From contig NZ_WSTC01000036.1 in the NCBI RefSeq assembly GCF_009789195.1, positions 1 through 58,618 of the forward strand: a stretch of 58,618 nt of DNA. Reading direction: 5' to 3'. Positions 10,589-18,265 of the stretch are shown here, piece after piece; position 1 is the first letter of the stretch; each line of letters starts with the position of its first letter. Below the pieces are notes generated by a model that was not told where the DNA came from, did not search any database, and worked only from the letters and a program-made list of their open reading frames with translations. Position numbers and translations under genes: made by a program. This DNA comes from Paenibacillus sp. MMS18-CY102. GTDB taxonomy: Bacteria > Bacillota > Bacilli > Paenibacillales > Paenibacillaceae.

Positions 10589-10835
10589 AGTAAGCCATGC
10601 ACCTCTGGTAATGAAATCATATTGCTTATGTAGCCTACTTGCTTAGCCAACTTCCGTCAACAAGCGGATTATGGTAAATATAAACGATAAATTCCTGCTG
10701 CTGAATAGATTGGATAAGACCAACGGGTTCCTATCCAGTCTTTCTGAAATTGTGCAGGTTTGGCTTATTTTTCACCCTGAATCCCGTATCTATTCGGATG
10801 GGATATGGGATGTGTGTTGGACCATGGCACGCCAA
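10589..10835. other. intergenic region upstream of the amino-acid transporter
   Basis: Together with the terminator that follows it, this is a non-coding stretch of about 340 bases between the two minus-strand units. It must contain the leftward promoter of the transporter operon; a TTGACG-like -35 is visible on the minus strand near 10657-10662, but no good -10 is at 17 bases. A 60-codon plus-strand frame here has no ribosome site and runs into the terminator hairpin, so I do not call it. Confidence 0.4.
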
Positions 10836-10881
10836 AAAGAGGCTTCATTATGAGTGCGTTAAACTCATGGGAAGCCTCTTT
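10836..10881 (-). terminator. terminator of the ribbon-helix-helix regulator gene
   Basis: AAAGAGGCTTC pairs with GAAGCCTCTTT (11 bp), with an inner ATGAGT/ACTCAT stem. On the minus strand it is followed by TTTTT, so it serves the gene at 10926-11318. Confidence 0.8.
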
Positions 10882-10925
10882 ATAGTTTCTTTTACAGTTT
10901 CTTTACAGTTCCTTCGTACAGTCGC

Positions 10926-11318
10926 TTATGATCTCGAATGCAGCGAGCGCAAATAAGTTTTAACTTCTTCAGGAGCCCGAATTATACCGAATACGCGAAC
11001 CTTGCCGAACGTTTTTCTCGCAAGATCGATTGTAATGTCGTTGGCGACGATAAGCCCTCCGATCAAGTTGATATCGAGGAGAAGGCCGTCACGTTCAGCC
11101 TCTTCAAGCTTCTCGCGGCTGAACTCCAGCACGCCGACTACAAAATACTTCTTTTCTTTCAATTCCTTAATGACAGAAGAATGGCTGTCCAACTGGCTTT
11201 TGATCGCAATGCGAATAAAATCGGTACGATTATTGTAGTAGCCCTGATCGACTAACAAATCGATTTGCCCAAGATCGACGGGACCAAGATTGATGCTCAC
11301 TTTTTCTAAATCAGCCAT
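10926..11318 (-). CDS. ribbon-helix-helix (CopG-like) transcriptional regulator with extra domain
   Basis: The 130-residue product starts at ATG 11318 after GGAGTTGAGG. Residues about 1-50 look like a ribbon-helix-helix DNA-binding domain (KVSINLGPVDLGQIDLLVDQ, then the helix with YYNNRTDFIRIAI). Residues about 60-130 form a second part with hydrophobic strands (YFVVGVLEF, LLLDINLIGGLIVAN, VRVFGIIRAP) that I do not recognise. It is monocistronic with its own promoter and terminator. It could regulate the divergent ABC exporter at 11522, which shares the intergenic region; that is inference. No toxin gene is adjacent, so an antitoxin role is less likely. Confidence 0.7.
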   Translation of the reverse strand: MADLEKVSINLGPVDLGQIDLLVDQGYYNNRTDFIRIAIKSQLDSHSSVIKELKEKKYFVVGVLEFSREKLEEAERDGLLLDINLIGGLIVANDITIDLARKTFGKVRVFGIIRAPEEVKTYLRSLHSRS

Positions 11319-11355
11319 TGCCTCAACTCCAAATATTCAACTGGTTATTGTCTAC

Positions 11356-11384
11356 AATATGCCTGCTATTCAGAGTGCTGTCAA
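11356..11384 (-). promoter_or_regulatory. sigma-A promoter of the ribbon-helix-helix regulator
   Basis: On the minus strand TTGACA (11384-11379) and CATATT (11361-11356) are separated by 17 bases, 38 bases before the ATG. A short TTGT-N2-ACAA dyad overlaps the -10 side (11348-11357) and could be an operator; no binding evidence. Confidence 0.55.
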
Positions 11385-11521
11385 GCCGATTTTTGGAAAA
11401 ATAGCATTGCATATATTGGCATTTAATACTAATATGTATTCCGTGGGGATGGTTAATGGATTCCTTTAGGAATCCAAATGGATGTTGTAGCAGTGAATTT
11501 GTATTAGAGAGGATGCTGGAT

Positions 11522-13270
11522 ATGAAGCCTCAGAAGACAGTTAGGAGATTGCTAGCCTATATGATTCAATTTAAGCATTCGTATGCCATATTGATGTGTA
11601 CCACGCTGCTCGGCATTACGCTTGAGCTTGGCCTTGCGTGGTATTTGGCGCAAGTAACGAATGCGGCTATCGGCGCGGATCACAGCAGATGGCTTTCTTT
11701 AGTTACGGCAGGCCTAATGCTGCTGTTCTTTACGGTGTTGAATAGCTTTATCGATATTTACTTTAAGGCACGCGTTTCATCTTTAATCCGCAATAAGATT
11801 CGCCGAGATACGATGGGCAAATTGCTTCGTTTGCCGGAGTCTTTTTATGCCCAGCATCACTCAGGCGAGCTGCTCAGCAGGGTCATTAACGACAACCAAG
11901 CGATCGGCCAAGCATGCACGGAAACAATTATCGCTTTGGCACGTAATCCGCTGCTTGTTGCCTTCTCTTTTATTTATTTGTTAGCTATTAATTGGAAGCT
12001 GGCTCTCATTTGTTTATTTATCGGTCCCATGACCTTTATGATAGGCAAAATATTCGGCAATGCGCTCCGTGCCAACGCCCAGCAGCTCCAGCACCAGAAC
12101 GCGAAGGTAGCTTCGTTGATTACGGAAATCGTCGGCACAACGGTTGTGTTCAAAACCTTCAGGCTTCAAGGAAAACTATTCCACAAATTCGAGGGAAGCA
12201 GTGGTGAAATTAGCAAATATGAAATTAAAGGAGGCCGCATTAATGCTAAACTTGCGGCTGCAGCGAACACAGTAGGGCACTTATCCTTTATCGTGACGTT
12301 TATCGCTGGGGCATATTTCGTGTCTAAAGGCGAAATGGCCATTGGCGGATTGATCGCATTTATACAACTAATGAATCATCTCACTTGGCCGTTTACAGGC
12401 ATGGCTGCCTTATGGGGAGGATTCCAACAGTCATTAGGCGCCGCCGATCGAATCTTCAGCCTGATGGATGAACAGGCAGAGTGCGAACGGTTCCCCGAAT
12501 CGTTGTTAGCGCCTACGCCGGGCGGAAGCTTGAAGCTGGATCAAGTTTCGTTTGGCTATGCCGAAGACCAGCGTGTCCTTCGCGATATTTCATTGCACAT
12601 TGAGCCAGGTGAGACTGTAGCAATCGTCGGGCCAAGCGGCAGCGGGAAATCAACACTATTCAGTTTGCTGCTTGGCTTGTACAAGGCGGAGCAGGGGACA
12701 ATTCGGATAGCAAACAACGATATTGCATCGATGAACATCCATGAGCTGCGGAACTGCTTCTCGCTTGTGCCGCAAGGCAACCAGCTGTACAGCGGGACGA
12801 TTCGGGAAAATATTGCGGCAGGCAATCCGGCAGCATCGGAAGATGACATTGTTGAAGCGGCACGTAATGCGAACGCTTACGGCTTTATTATGCAGCTTCC
12901 AGCAGGGCTCGACACGGATATCGGGGAAGGCGGGGCTATTTTATCGGGCGGCCAGAAACAACGAATAGCAATCGCTCGCGCACTGCTGCATCAAGCCCCG
13001 ATCCTGCTGCTGGATGAAGCGACTTCAGCGTTGGACAGCGAGTCCGAACGGTTGGTCCAAGAGGCACTCGGGAAGCTGATGGCCGGACGCACAACCATTA
13101 TTATCGCCCATCGGTTGTCGACTGTTCGTAACGCAGGCCAAATCATCGTACTAGATAATGGCGAAATATCCGCAAGGGGCACCCATGAGGAGCTAATGTC
13201 GAAGGATGGTTTGTATAAGAAAATGATTAGAAATTTGGCGCATGATGAGCTTGCCGATGTTAGCGCATAG
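11522..13270 (+). CDS. ABC multidrug/lipid exporter half-transporter (BmrA-like)
   Basis: A type IV ABC exporter with fused membrane and nucleotide-binding domains; it would work as a homodimer in the cytoplasmic membrane. I start at ATG 11522 (MKPQKTVRRLLAYM, 582 residues), since GAGAGG lies ten bases upstream; in-frame ATGs at 11513 and 11456 are alternatives. Six membrane helices span about residues 15-300. The ATPase domain follows with Walker A GPSGSGKST (about 369-377), signature LSGGQKQRIAIARALL (about 473), Walker B ILLLDEATSALD and the H-loop IIAHRLST. The size agrees with BmrA-type homodimeric exporters. It is divergent from a ribbon-helix-helix regulator. The substrate cannot be inferred. 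Confidence 0.9.
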   Translation: MKPQKTVRRLLAYMIQFKHSYAILMCTTLLGITLELGLAWYLAQVTNAAIGADHSRWLSLVTAGLMLLFFTVLNSFIDIYFKARVSSLIRNKIRRDTMGKLLRLPESFYAQHHSGELLSRVINDNQAIGQACTETIIALARNPLLVAFSFIYLLAINWKLALICLFIGPMTFMIGKIFGNALRANAQQLQHQNAKVASLITEIVGTTVVFKTFRLQGKLFHKFEGSSGEISKYEIKGGRINAKLAAAANTVGHLSFIVTFIAGAYFVSKGEMAIGGLIAFIQLMNHLTWPFTGMAALWGGFQQSLGAADRIFSLMDEQAECERFPESLLAPTPGGSLKLDQVSFGYAEDQRVLRDISLHIEPGETVAIVGPSGSGKSTLFSLLLGLYKAEQGTIRIANNDIASMNIHELRNCFSLVPQGNQLYSGTIRENIAAGNPAASEDDIVEAARNANAYGFIMQLPAGLDTDIGEGGAILSGGQKQRIAIARALLHQAPILLLDEATSALDSESERLVQEALGKLMAGRTTIIIAHRLSTVRNAGQIIVLDNGEISARGTHEELMSKDGLYKKMIRNLAHDELADVSA

Positions 13271-13358
13271 GCATAATCGAATATCGCTGGGCGTATGTTG
13301 AAGGATGGGCAATTGAGCAGTATCAGCAAGCAGGCCAACCAACATAGGAGGACATCCA

Positions 13359-13517
13359 ATGGAAACGTTCGGCAGAGGCTGCCTGTACATTGTCGCTGGC
13401 TTAATCGTGCTAATGATTCTTGCCTTTCTTGTCGGCGGGACGATTACGATCCCATGGATTATTTTGATCCCGCTTATCTTGTTAGCCTTCTGGGCTGCAT
13501 CACGCAAGAGCAAGTAG
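13359..13517 (+). CDS. small two-helix membrane protein
   Basis: A 52-residue frame starting METFGRGCLYIVAG and ending ASRKSK. AGGAGGA lies seven bases before the ATG, which strongly supports translation. Two hydrophobic stretches (about residues 8-26 and 30-45) are separated by GGTITIP, giving a hairpin-like membrane protein with a basic C-terminus. It lies 89 bases after the ABC exporter gene and 113 bases before the CobW-type gene on the same strand. I do not recognise a family; similar tiny membrane proteins are common in bacilli. Function unknown. Confidence 0.7.
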   Translation: METFGRGCLYIVAGLIVLMILAFLVGGTITIPWIILIPLILLAFWAASRKSK

Positions 13518-13629
13518 AGATAGCATCAGGGAAGGGTGAGGCGCTTTGCGCTTCGCTTCTTTTTCGTATACGATATTTAATAGTAGAATCATGCGCAGTA
13601 GCGGTGAGCAGATAGAAGGAGCGATTAGG

Positions 13630-14715
13630 GTGGCAAATATAGCGAAAAAGCCGGCGGTCGACGTGCATGTCCTGACAGGCTTTCTTGGCAGCGGCAAGAC
13701 GACATTGCTGAAGCGGCTGTTGGATGAATACGAAGCGCAGGGCAAGAAAGCGGCGGTCGTCATGAACGAGCTAGGCGACGTCAATCTCGACGGGTTAGAA
13801 GTAGAATCGGAAGTGCCAATGGCGGAGCTGCTTGGCGGGTGCATTTGCTGCTCGATTCGTGGCGATTTGAGCATGGAGCTCAAGCTGTTGATCGACGAGC
13901 ATCAGCCTGATGTGGTGCTAATCGAAGCAACGGGCGCGGCTAATCCGTTCGAAATGATCGATGGCGTGACAGAGACAGCGATGTACTCGCCAGTTGAGTT
14001 GAAATCGATCATCGTCGTAGTGGACGGTCCTGAGCTGCTGGCTCGGAGCCGCAGCGGCGGCCAGACATTCAAGTTAATGAAGGAACAGGTTCGCAGTGGG
14101 ACGAGATTGCTGCTGAACAAGGCGGACCGCCTCGCGGGCGAACAATTGATAGAGGCGGAGCAGCTCATTCGTGAAATTAACGGGTATGCGCCGATTCTAG
14201 CAACCGTGCGTTGCGCCGTGGATAGCGAGTGGCTTACTCGCATCGTTTCGCCCGGCGAAGCTGGACAGCTGCATAACCATCAACAAGAGACCGCTGGAAA
14301 TGGGGACAAGCATTCGCATCATGTTTGTGGACCGAACTGCGAGCATAGCCATGGCCACGCGCATCACGAGGAAGGCCATAGCGACGATACGGCCGCTGCG
14401 CCGCAACATCACGCCCATCATTCGCATGAGCATGTCATGGCGCTAACGCATTATTTGAACCAGCCGGTTGATAGCCATCAATTTGAAGCTTTCCTGAAGT
14501 CGTTGCCAGATAATGTGTACCGGGCGAAAGGCGTCGTTACGTTCCGGGATAGCGAGACAGCTAGCCGATTCCTGTTCCAATATGCATACAAGGAAACGGA
14601 TTTTATGCGCATTACGCCGCAGGGCAAGGTTCATGATGTAGCGGTATTTATCGGCGAGCATTTCTCGCGGCAAGATCTGCTGCAAGAGCTCGCGAAGCTT
14701 GAGAATAATGGCTAG
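13630..14715 (+). CDS. CobW/COG0523-family metal-chaperone GTPase with His-rich loop
   Basis: G3E-family P-loop GTPase that inserts or traffics a metal ion (zinc, cobalt or similar) to client proteins in the cytoplasm. I start at GTG 13630 after AGAAGGAG (361 residues); the open frame extends upstream to 13546 without ribosome site. Seen: Walker A GFLGSGKTT (G20-S-G-K-T), the metal-binding CxCC motif at C71-C73-C74 (GGCICCS), ATGAANP, and NKAD for guanine recognition. A very His-rich linker at about residues 215-271 contains some 17 histidines and two cysteines. The C-terminal CobW_C domain (about 275-355) is complete. The secreted gene downstream is also His-rich, which hints at a shared role in metal homeostasis. 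No Zur or Fur box was recognised upstream. The metal is undetermined. Confidence 0.9.
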   Translation: MANIAKKPAVDVHVLTGFLGSGKTTLLKRLLDEYEAQGKKAAVVMNELGDVNLDGLEVESEVPMAELLGGCICCSIRGDLSMELKLLIDEHQPDVVLIEATGAANPFEMIDGVTETAMYSPVELKSIIVVVDGPELLARSRSGGQTFKLMKEQVRSGTRLLLNKADRLAGEQLIEAEQLIREINGYAPILATVRCAVDSEWLTRIVSPGEAGQLHNHQQETAGNGDKHSHHVCGPNCEHSHGHAHHEEGHSDDTAAAPQHHAHHSHEHVMALTHYLNQPVDSHQFEAFLKSLPDNVYRAKGVVTFRDSETASRFLFQYAYKETDFMRITPQGKVHDVAVFIGEHFSRQDLLQELAKLENNG

Positions 14716-14788
14716 CACCTATCGGGATGCATAGGTTTTGGCAATAAAGCCCATACTATTCCCGATTCTACAACGGGAGGTATGTAGC

Positions 14789-15358
14789 ATGAAGGCGTTA
14801 CGCACAAAAGGGCTCGCATTCGGGATTTCTGCCGCGCTGCTGTTAACGGCGGTCCCTTCGGTTGCAGGTGCAACTGCTGTGCCTGAAGACCAGACAAGGC
14901 CGGGCGCAGAGCTTCGGCATCAAGATGAGGGGCATGGTCCAGGACACGGCTTTGGCCATGGCCGCCATGACGAGAAGCATCGGCTAGAGCGCCTGAAATA
15001 TGTTGCCCGCTATTTTGACATCAAGACAGACGGCAAAGAAGGCAAGCAGCTGTATGAGGAAATACAAGCGGCGAAGAAAGCAAATCCGCAAAAATGGGAA
15101 ACGTTCAAAGCGGAACATCGCGCAAAATTCGAAGAGCGCATTAAGGAAGCGGCCCGCTACTTCAGCATCTCGACAGACGGAAAGTCTGTGGAGCAGTTGC
15201 ACAAGGAACTGCGCGCAGCCCGTGAAGCGAACCCGGAGAAGTGGAAGGCGTTTCTATTGGAGAAACGGAACCAGCATGACGCGAACAAGCGCCGGCAAAT
15301 GGGCGATAACGCCAATAAAAACGAGCGTGCAACAAGCGATCCAGGCAACAGCATGTAA
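14789..15358 (+). CDS. secreted His-rich protein with two internal repeats
   Basis: The 189-residue product starts at ATG 14789, eight bases after GGGAGG. A signal peptide is clear: basic MKALRTK, a hydrophobic core, and likely cleavage after VAGATA (about residue 30). The mature N-terminus has six histidines within about 22 residues (HGPGHGFGHGRHDEKH). Two repeats of about 45 residues follow: YFDIKTDGKEGKQLYEEI with AAKKANPQKWETF, then YFSISTDGKSVEQLHKEL with AAREANPEKWKAF. They resemble the short helix-rich repeats seen in secreted Paenibacillus proteins; I know no function for them. It lies 73 bases after the CobW-type GTPase gene and ends at a strong terminator. A role in binding metal outside the cell is inference. 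Confidence 0.8.
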   Translation: MKALRTKGLAFGISAALLLTAVPSVAGATAVPEDQTRPGAELRHQDEGHGPGHGFGHGRHDEKHRLERLKYVARYFDIKTDGKEGKQLYEEIQAAKKANPQKWETFKAEHRAKFEERIKEAARYFSISTDGKSVEQLHKELRAAREANPEKWKAFLLEKRNQHDANKRRQMGDNANKNERATSDPGNSM

Positions 15359-15366
15359 TGGGCAAC

Positions 15367-15425
15367 AGAAGCTAAGCCTCTGCCGTCGGAATGGAGTTCC
15401 GGGATAGAGGCTTAGCTTCTTTTTT
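15367..15425 (+). terminator. terminator after the His-rich secreted protein
   Basis: A perfect 15-bp stem, AGAAGCTAAGCCTCT with AGAGGCTTAGCTTCT, 24-nt loop, followed by TTTTT. Confidence 0.92.
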
Positions 15426-15491
15426 GAGCCAAATTATGATACTGTCAACTAGTGAAACTTGTTCTTATTCTACGATTCGGAGGCTCCCTCT

Positions 15492-16169
15492 ATGAAGTAT
15501 GATGTGCTGTATGAAGGCGCGTTCGCCATGCTGAAGGTGAAGTTGGAGCGCGGCGAGAGCGTAAAGGCTGAGATGGGCGCGATGGTCTCGATGTCGCCTT
15601 CCATTGATCTAACGGGAACGGTTGATGGCGGCATTATGCGTGGCCTGGGACGTATGCTAAGTGGAGAAAAGTTTTTCTTCCAAGAGCTTGTTGCAGCTAG
15701 AGGCGGCGGCGAAGTGCTGCTCTCCCCGACGACGATGGGCGATATTCAAGCCGTAGAGCTGGATGGCTCCTATAAGCTTCTCGTACAGAAGGATGGATTT
15801 CTTGCTGGAACGAGCGGCATTGAAGTAAATACGAAGATGCAAAATTTGAGCCGCGGCTTGCTCTCTGGCGAAGGTTTCTTTATTGTCGAGATTAGCGGCA
15901 GGGGCACAGTGTTCATTTCGTCCTATGGATCGATTCATGCGATTAATCTTGCACCGGGCGAGGAAGTCATCGTCGATAACGGGCACTTGGTTGCATGGCC
16001 GGATTACGTTCAATATAACATTGAGAAAGCATCCAAGGGTTGGCTGAACAGCCTCAAAAGCGGTGAAGGCGTTGTCTGCCGGTTCCGGGGCGAAGGTGTT
16101 GTCCTGATTCAAACCCGCAATCCAAAAGGGTTCGGCAGTTGGGTGAAACAGTTTCTGCCCGGGTCATAA
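15492..16169 (+). CDS. AIM24 / TIGR00266 family protein
   Basis: The product is 225 residues from ATG 15492 (MKYDVLYEGAFAMLKVKL), which follows CGGAGG by eight bases; upstream in-frame codons lack a ribosome site. It matches the AIM24/TIGR00266 family: GESVKAEMGAMVSMSP near the N-terminus, then repeated beta-strand units with GEKFFFQEL and GEGFFIVEISGRGTVFISSYG, and the NGHLVAWPDYVQYNIEKA motif near residue 165. The fold is a double-stranded beta structure. The bacterial function is not established. It appears monocistronic, with a terminator just downstream. Confidence 0.88.
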   Translation: MKYDVLYEGAFAMLKVKLERGESVKAEMGAMVSMSPSIDLTGTVDGGIMRGLGRMLSGEKFFFQELVAARGGGEVLLSPTTMGDIQAVELDGSYKLLVQKDGFLAGTSGIEVNTKMQNLSRGLLSGEGFFIVEISGRGTVFISSYGSIHAINLAPGEEVIVDNGHLVAWPDYVQYNIEKASKGWLNSLKSGEGVVCRFRGEGVVLIQTRNPKGFGSWVKQFLPGS

Positions 16170-16178
16170 CCGAGGAAC

Positions 16179-16209
16179 AAGAGCAGCTAATCAGGCTTGC
16201 TCTTTTTTT
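16179..16209 (+). terminator. terminator of the AIM24-family gene
   Basis: AAGAGCA pairs with TGCTCTT (loop of 12) and runs straight into TTTTTTT. Confidence 0.85.
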
Positions 16210-16220
16210 AATTCCACCCG

Positions 16221-16367
16221 TTGACAGCTCTGCGAATGGGTGATAATCTATGGTTAATTATTCTTATGAGTTTTATCGGAATTAAACAATGCATACGGCT
16301 GACTGTTCTGAACAGAGGCGTTGCTCACTCTCCATTAAGGGAGTGGCGCAATCCTCTGTTTTTTTGT
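16221..16367 (+). promoter_or_regulatory. promoter-like site and structured leader of the sulfonate-type operon
   Basis: TTGACA at 16221-16226 is followed by GATAAT at 16242-16247, a short 15-base spacing (TAATCT at 17 bases is an alternative -10). Downstream, AACAGAGG (16311-16318) pairs with CCTCTGTT (16353-16360), enclosing a CACTC/GAGTG hairpin, and TTTTTTTG follows. This looks like an intrinsic terminator or attenuator 40-50 bases before the first transporter gene. I do not recognise a SAM (S-box) or other known riboswitch motif. A short frame from ATG 16289 crosses the stem (MHTADCSEQRRC) but has no ribosome site. Confidence 0.5.
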
Positions 16368-16413
16368 TTTCTAGGGGATTGCATTGGTCCAGATGGGGAA
16401 AGGGGAGTTCATT

Positions 16414-17214
16414 TTGCATAATGGGGCATTCACTTCATCAAGCAGGCAGCCGGGCAAATGGGCATTGTTTGGGCTCGCGCTCATCTTGCCAGCAACCGTC
16501 CTGCTCCTGTGGCAGTTGCTCGGAGATCTAGGTTATCTCTCAGAGCTGCTGTTTCCGACGCCGTATACGATAGGCCAGTCGTTCGTTGATCTGGCGCGAT
16601 CCGGCGATTTGTGGGCGAACTTCCGGATTAGCGCGTTCCGTGCCTTCGCTGGCTTCTTATTGGGCGGCGGTATCGGATTGGCTGCTGGGCTTGCAGTTGG
16701 GCTGTCCCGGCCGGCCGAGAAGCTGTTAGACCCTTCGCTCCAAATGATTCGAATGGTTCCCAGCTTAGCGATTGTGCCATTATTCATTCTCTGGTTCGGG
16801 ATCGGCGAGGAATCCAAAGTGCTGCTCATTGCCAAAGGCGCGCTGTTCCCCGTTTATATCCAAACGTATCTCGGCATCCGCAACGTGGACAACAAGCTGT
16901 TCGAGGTAGCACGCGTTCTCGGATTCAGTAGGTGGAAACGATTGATGCGGCTTGTGCTGCCTGCGGCAACGCCGAATATTTTGCTCGGGCTGCGCTTATC
17001 GCTTGGGCTATCTTGGCTAGGGCTAGTTGTGGCGGAGCTTATCGCATCCACCTCGGGAATCGGCTATATGATGTCCGATGCCCGCCAATTCGCAGATACG
17101 CCGGTCGTCTTCGTCGGAATTATCGTGTTTGCTGCCGCGGGGTTAACGACGGATACGATTGTACGTTACATCGAGGAAAGGCTGCTTCGGTGGAAAGAAC
17201 GGTACACAGGGTAG
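16414..17214 (+). CDS. sulfonate-type ABC transporter permease 1 (SsuC-like)
   Basis: Membrane subunit of a nitrate/sulfonate/taurine-type importer. TTG 16414 is preferred because AAAGGGGAG sits six bases upstream; ATG 16393 or TTG 16384 would lengthen it by 7 or 10 residues. About 266 residues with six membrane helices. The motifs LRMVPSLAIVPLFILWFGIGEESK family type (here IRMVPSLAI), FPVYIQTYLGIRNVD and the EAA-like loop FEVARVLGFSRWKRLMRLVLPAATPNIL are typical of SsuC/TauC. It is followed after 18 bases by a second, clearly homologous permease. No ATPase of the SsuB type is found in the operon. Confidence 0.88.
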   Translation: MHNGAFTSSSRQPGKWALFGLALILPATVLLLWQLLGDLGYLSELLFPTPYTIGQSFVDLARSGDLWANFRISAFRAFAGFLLGGGIGLAAGLAVGLSRPAEKLLDPSLQMIRMVPSLAIVPLFILWFGIGEESKVLLIAKGALFPVYIQTYLGIRNVDNKLFEVARVLGFSRWKRLMRLVLPAATPNILLGLRLSLGLSWLGLVVAELIASTSGIGYMMSDARQFADTPVVFVGIIVFAAAGLTTDTIVRYIEERLLRWKERYTG

Positions 17215-17232
17215 AGGAGGCTAATCGGGCGT

Positions 17233-18216
17233 ATGGGCAATCAAACAGAAGCGATCGTACGGCAGCGGGATTCGATCAGCCGAGAACCTGTGGCGCACGC
17301 TGCTTCAACAGCGGCACATGCGGCATCAGCAGTCCCGGCATTGGGAGGCAAGCTGCCTGAAGAAGCGGCTAGGCAGGCTCCAGGCAGTGATGGGCAAGGA
17401 AATGTGGTTCGTAACGGCGCGCTTACAGAAAGGCCGCCTAGGTGGAGGGGGCGTTCGCTGCTAACGGACATCGCGCTTGGCGCATTGCTGCCTGTGTTCG
17501 CGGTAGCATTTTGGCAGCTGGCAGGGGAGCTCGGTTGGATTTCGACGGTGTTTTTGCCGACGCCGATTGCAATTGCTGAAACGTTCGGCAAGCTGCTCTT
17601 ATCCGGTGAGCTGCTTCATCATCTTGGGGTAAGCATTGGCAGGGCTGCGCTGGGCTTTGCGATTGGCGGCTCGCTTGGGCTGCTGCTGGGCCTGATTACC
17701 GGTTTATTCCGCAGAGCGGAATATTTGCTGGACCCAAGCTTGCAGGTGCTGCGCTTGGTGCCACATTTGGCGATAGCGCCGCTTCTTATTTTGTGGTTCG
17801 GCTTTGGCGAGGTTTCCAAGGTGGTCATTATTACGACAGGGGCCTTCTTCCCGCTTTATATCAACACATTCTTAGGCATACGCAATGTGGATGCTCGATT
17901 GTTCGAAGTGACCAGCGTGCTTCAATTTAATTGGCGCACAAGAATAACCAAGCTTATCCTTCCAGCAGCGCTTCCTGAATTGTTAATTGGCCTGCGCTTA
18001 TCGCTCGCCGTTGCTTGGATTGGCTTGGTCGTCGCCGAGCTGATCGGAGCTACATCTGGAGTGGGCTTTCTTATTAATCTGGCGAAGCAGGAATCTGATA
18101 CGGGCACGATATTCGTCGGCATCCTGATCTTCGCAATTGTAGGCAAGCTAATCGATTCACTGGTTCGGCTGCTGGAGCGCAAATGGCTGTTTTGGCGGGA
18201 TGCCTATCAAGGGTAG
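17233..18216 (+). CDS. sulfonate-type ABC transporter permease 2 with long N-terminal extension
   Basis: Second SsuC-like permease, 327 residues from ATG 17233 (GAGGAGG 12 bases upstream). Residues 1-75 are an Ala/Gly/Pro-rich, probably disordered cytoplasmic extension absent from permease 1. The membrane domain (about 78-320) repeats the same landmarks: LRLVPHLAIAPLLILWFGFGE, FPLYINTFLGIRNVD, FEVTSVLQFNWRTRITKLILPAALPELL, and GLVVAELIGATSGVGFLI. The two permeases are about as similar as in-tandem paralogues, so they may form a heterodimeric pore; this is inference. Position within the operon points to import of the substrate of the flavoproteins downstream. Confidence 0.87.
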   Translation: MGNQTEAIVRQRDSISREPVAHAASTAAHAASAVPALGGKLPEEAARQAPGSDGQGNVVRNGALTERPPRWRGRSLLTDIALGALLPVFAVAFWQLAGELGWISTVFLPTPIAIAETFGKLLLSGELLHHLGVSIGRAALGFAIGGSLGLLLGLITGLFRRAEYLLDPSLQVLRLVPHLAIAPLLILWFGFGEVSKVVIITTGAFFPLYINTFLGIRNVDARLFEVTSVLQFNWRTRITKLILPAALPELLIGLRLSLAVAWIGLVVAELIGATSGVGFLINLAKQESDTGTIFVGILIFAIVGKLIDSLVRLLERKWLFWRDAYQG

Positions 18217-18265
18217 GGAAATTCCAACATTAATTTCAACCATCATTTAGAGGAGGGTTTTACAA

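Noticed and set aside
10671-10853. 60-codon frame on the plus strand between the transporter and the regulator
   Set aside because: No ribosome site, runs into the terminator hairpin of the minus-strand gene, composition not protein-like.
16255-16367. SAM-I (S-box) riboswitch upstream of the sulfonate-type operon
   Set aside because: No S-box core (GAGGGA, GATGAAGCC-like or GGTGCTAATTCC) is visible.
16221-16531. Short frames crossing the leader of the sulfonate-type operon
   Set aside because: No ribosome sites; they cross a terminator-like hairpin. A leader peptide cannot be excluded but is not supported.
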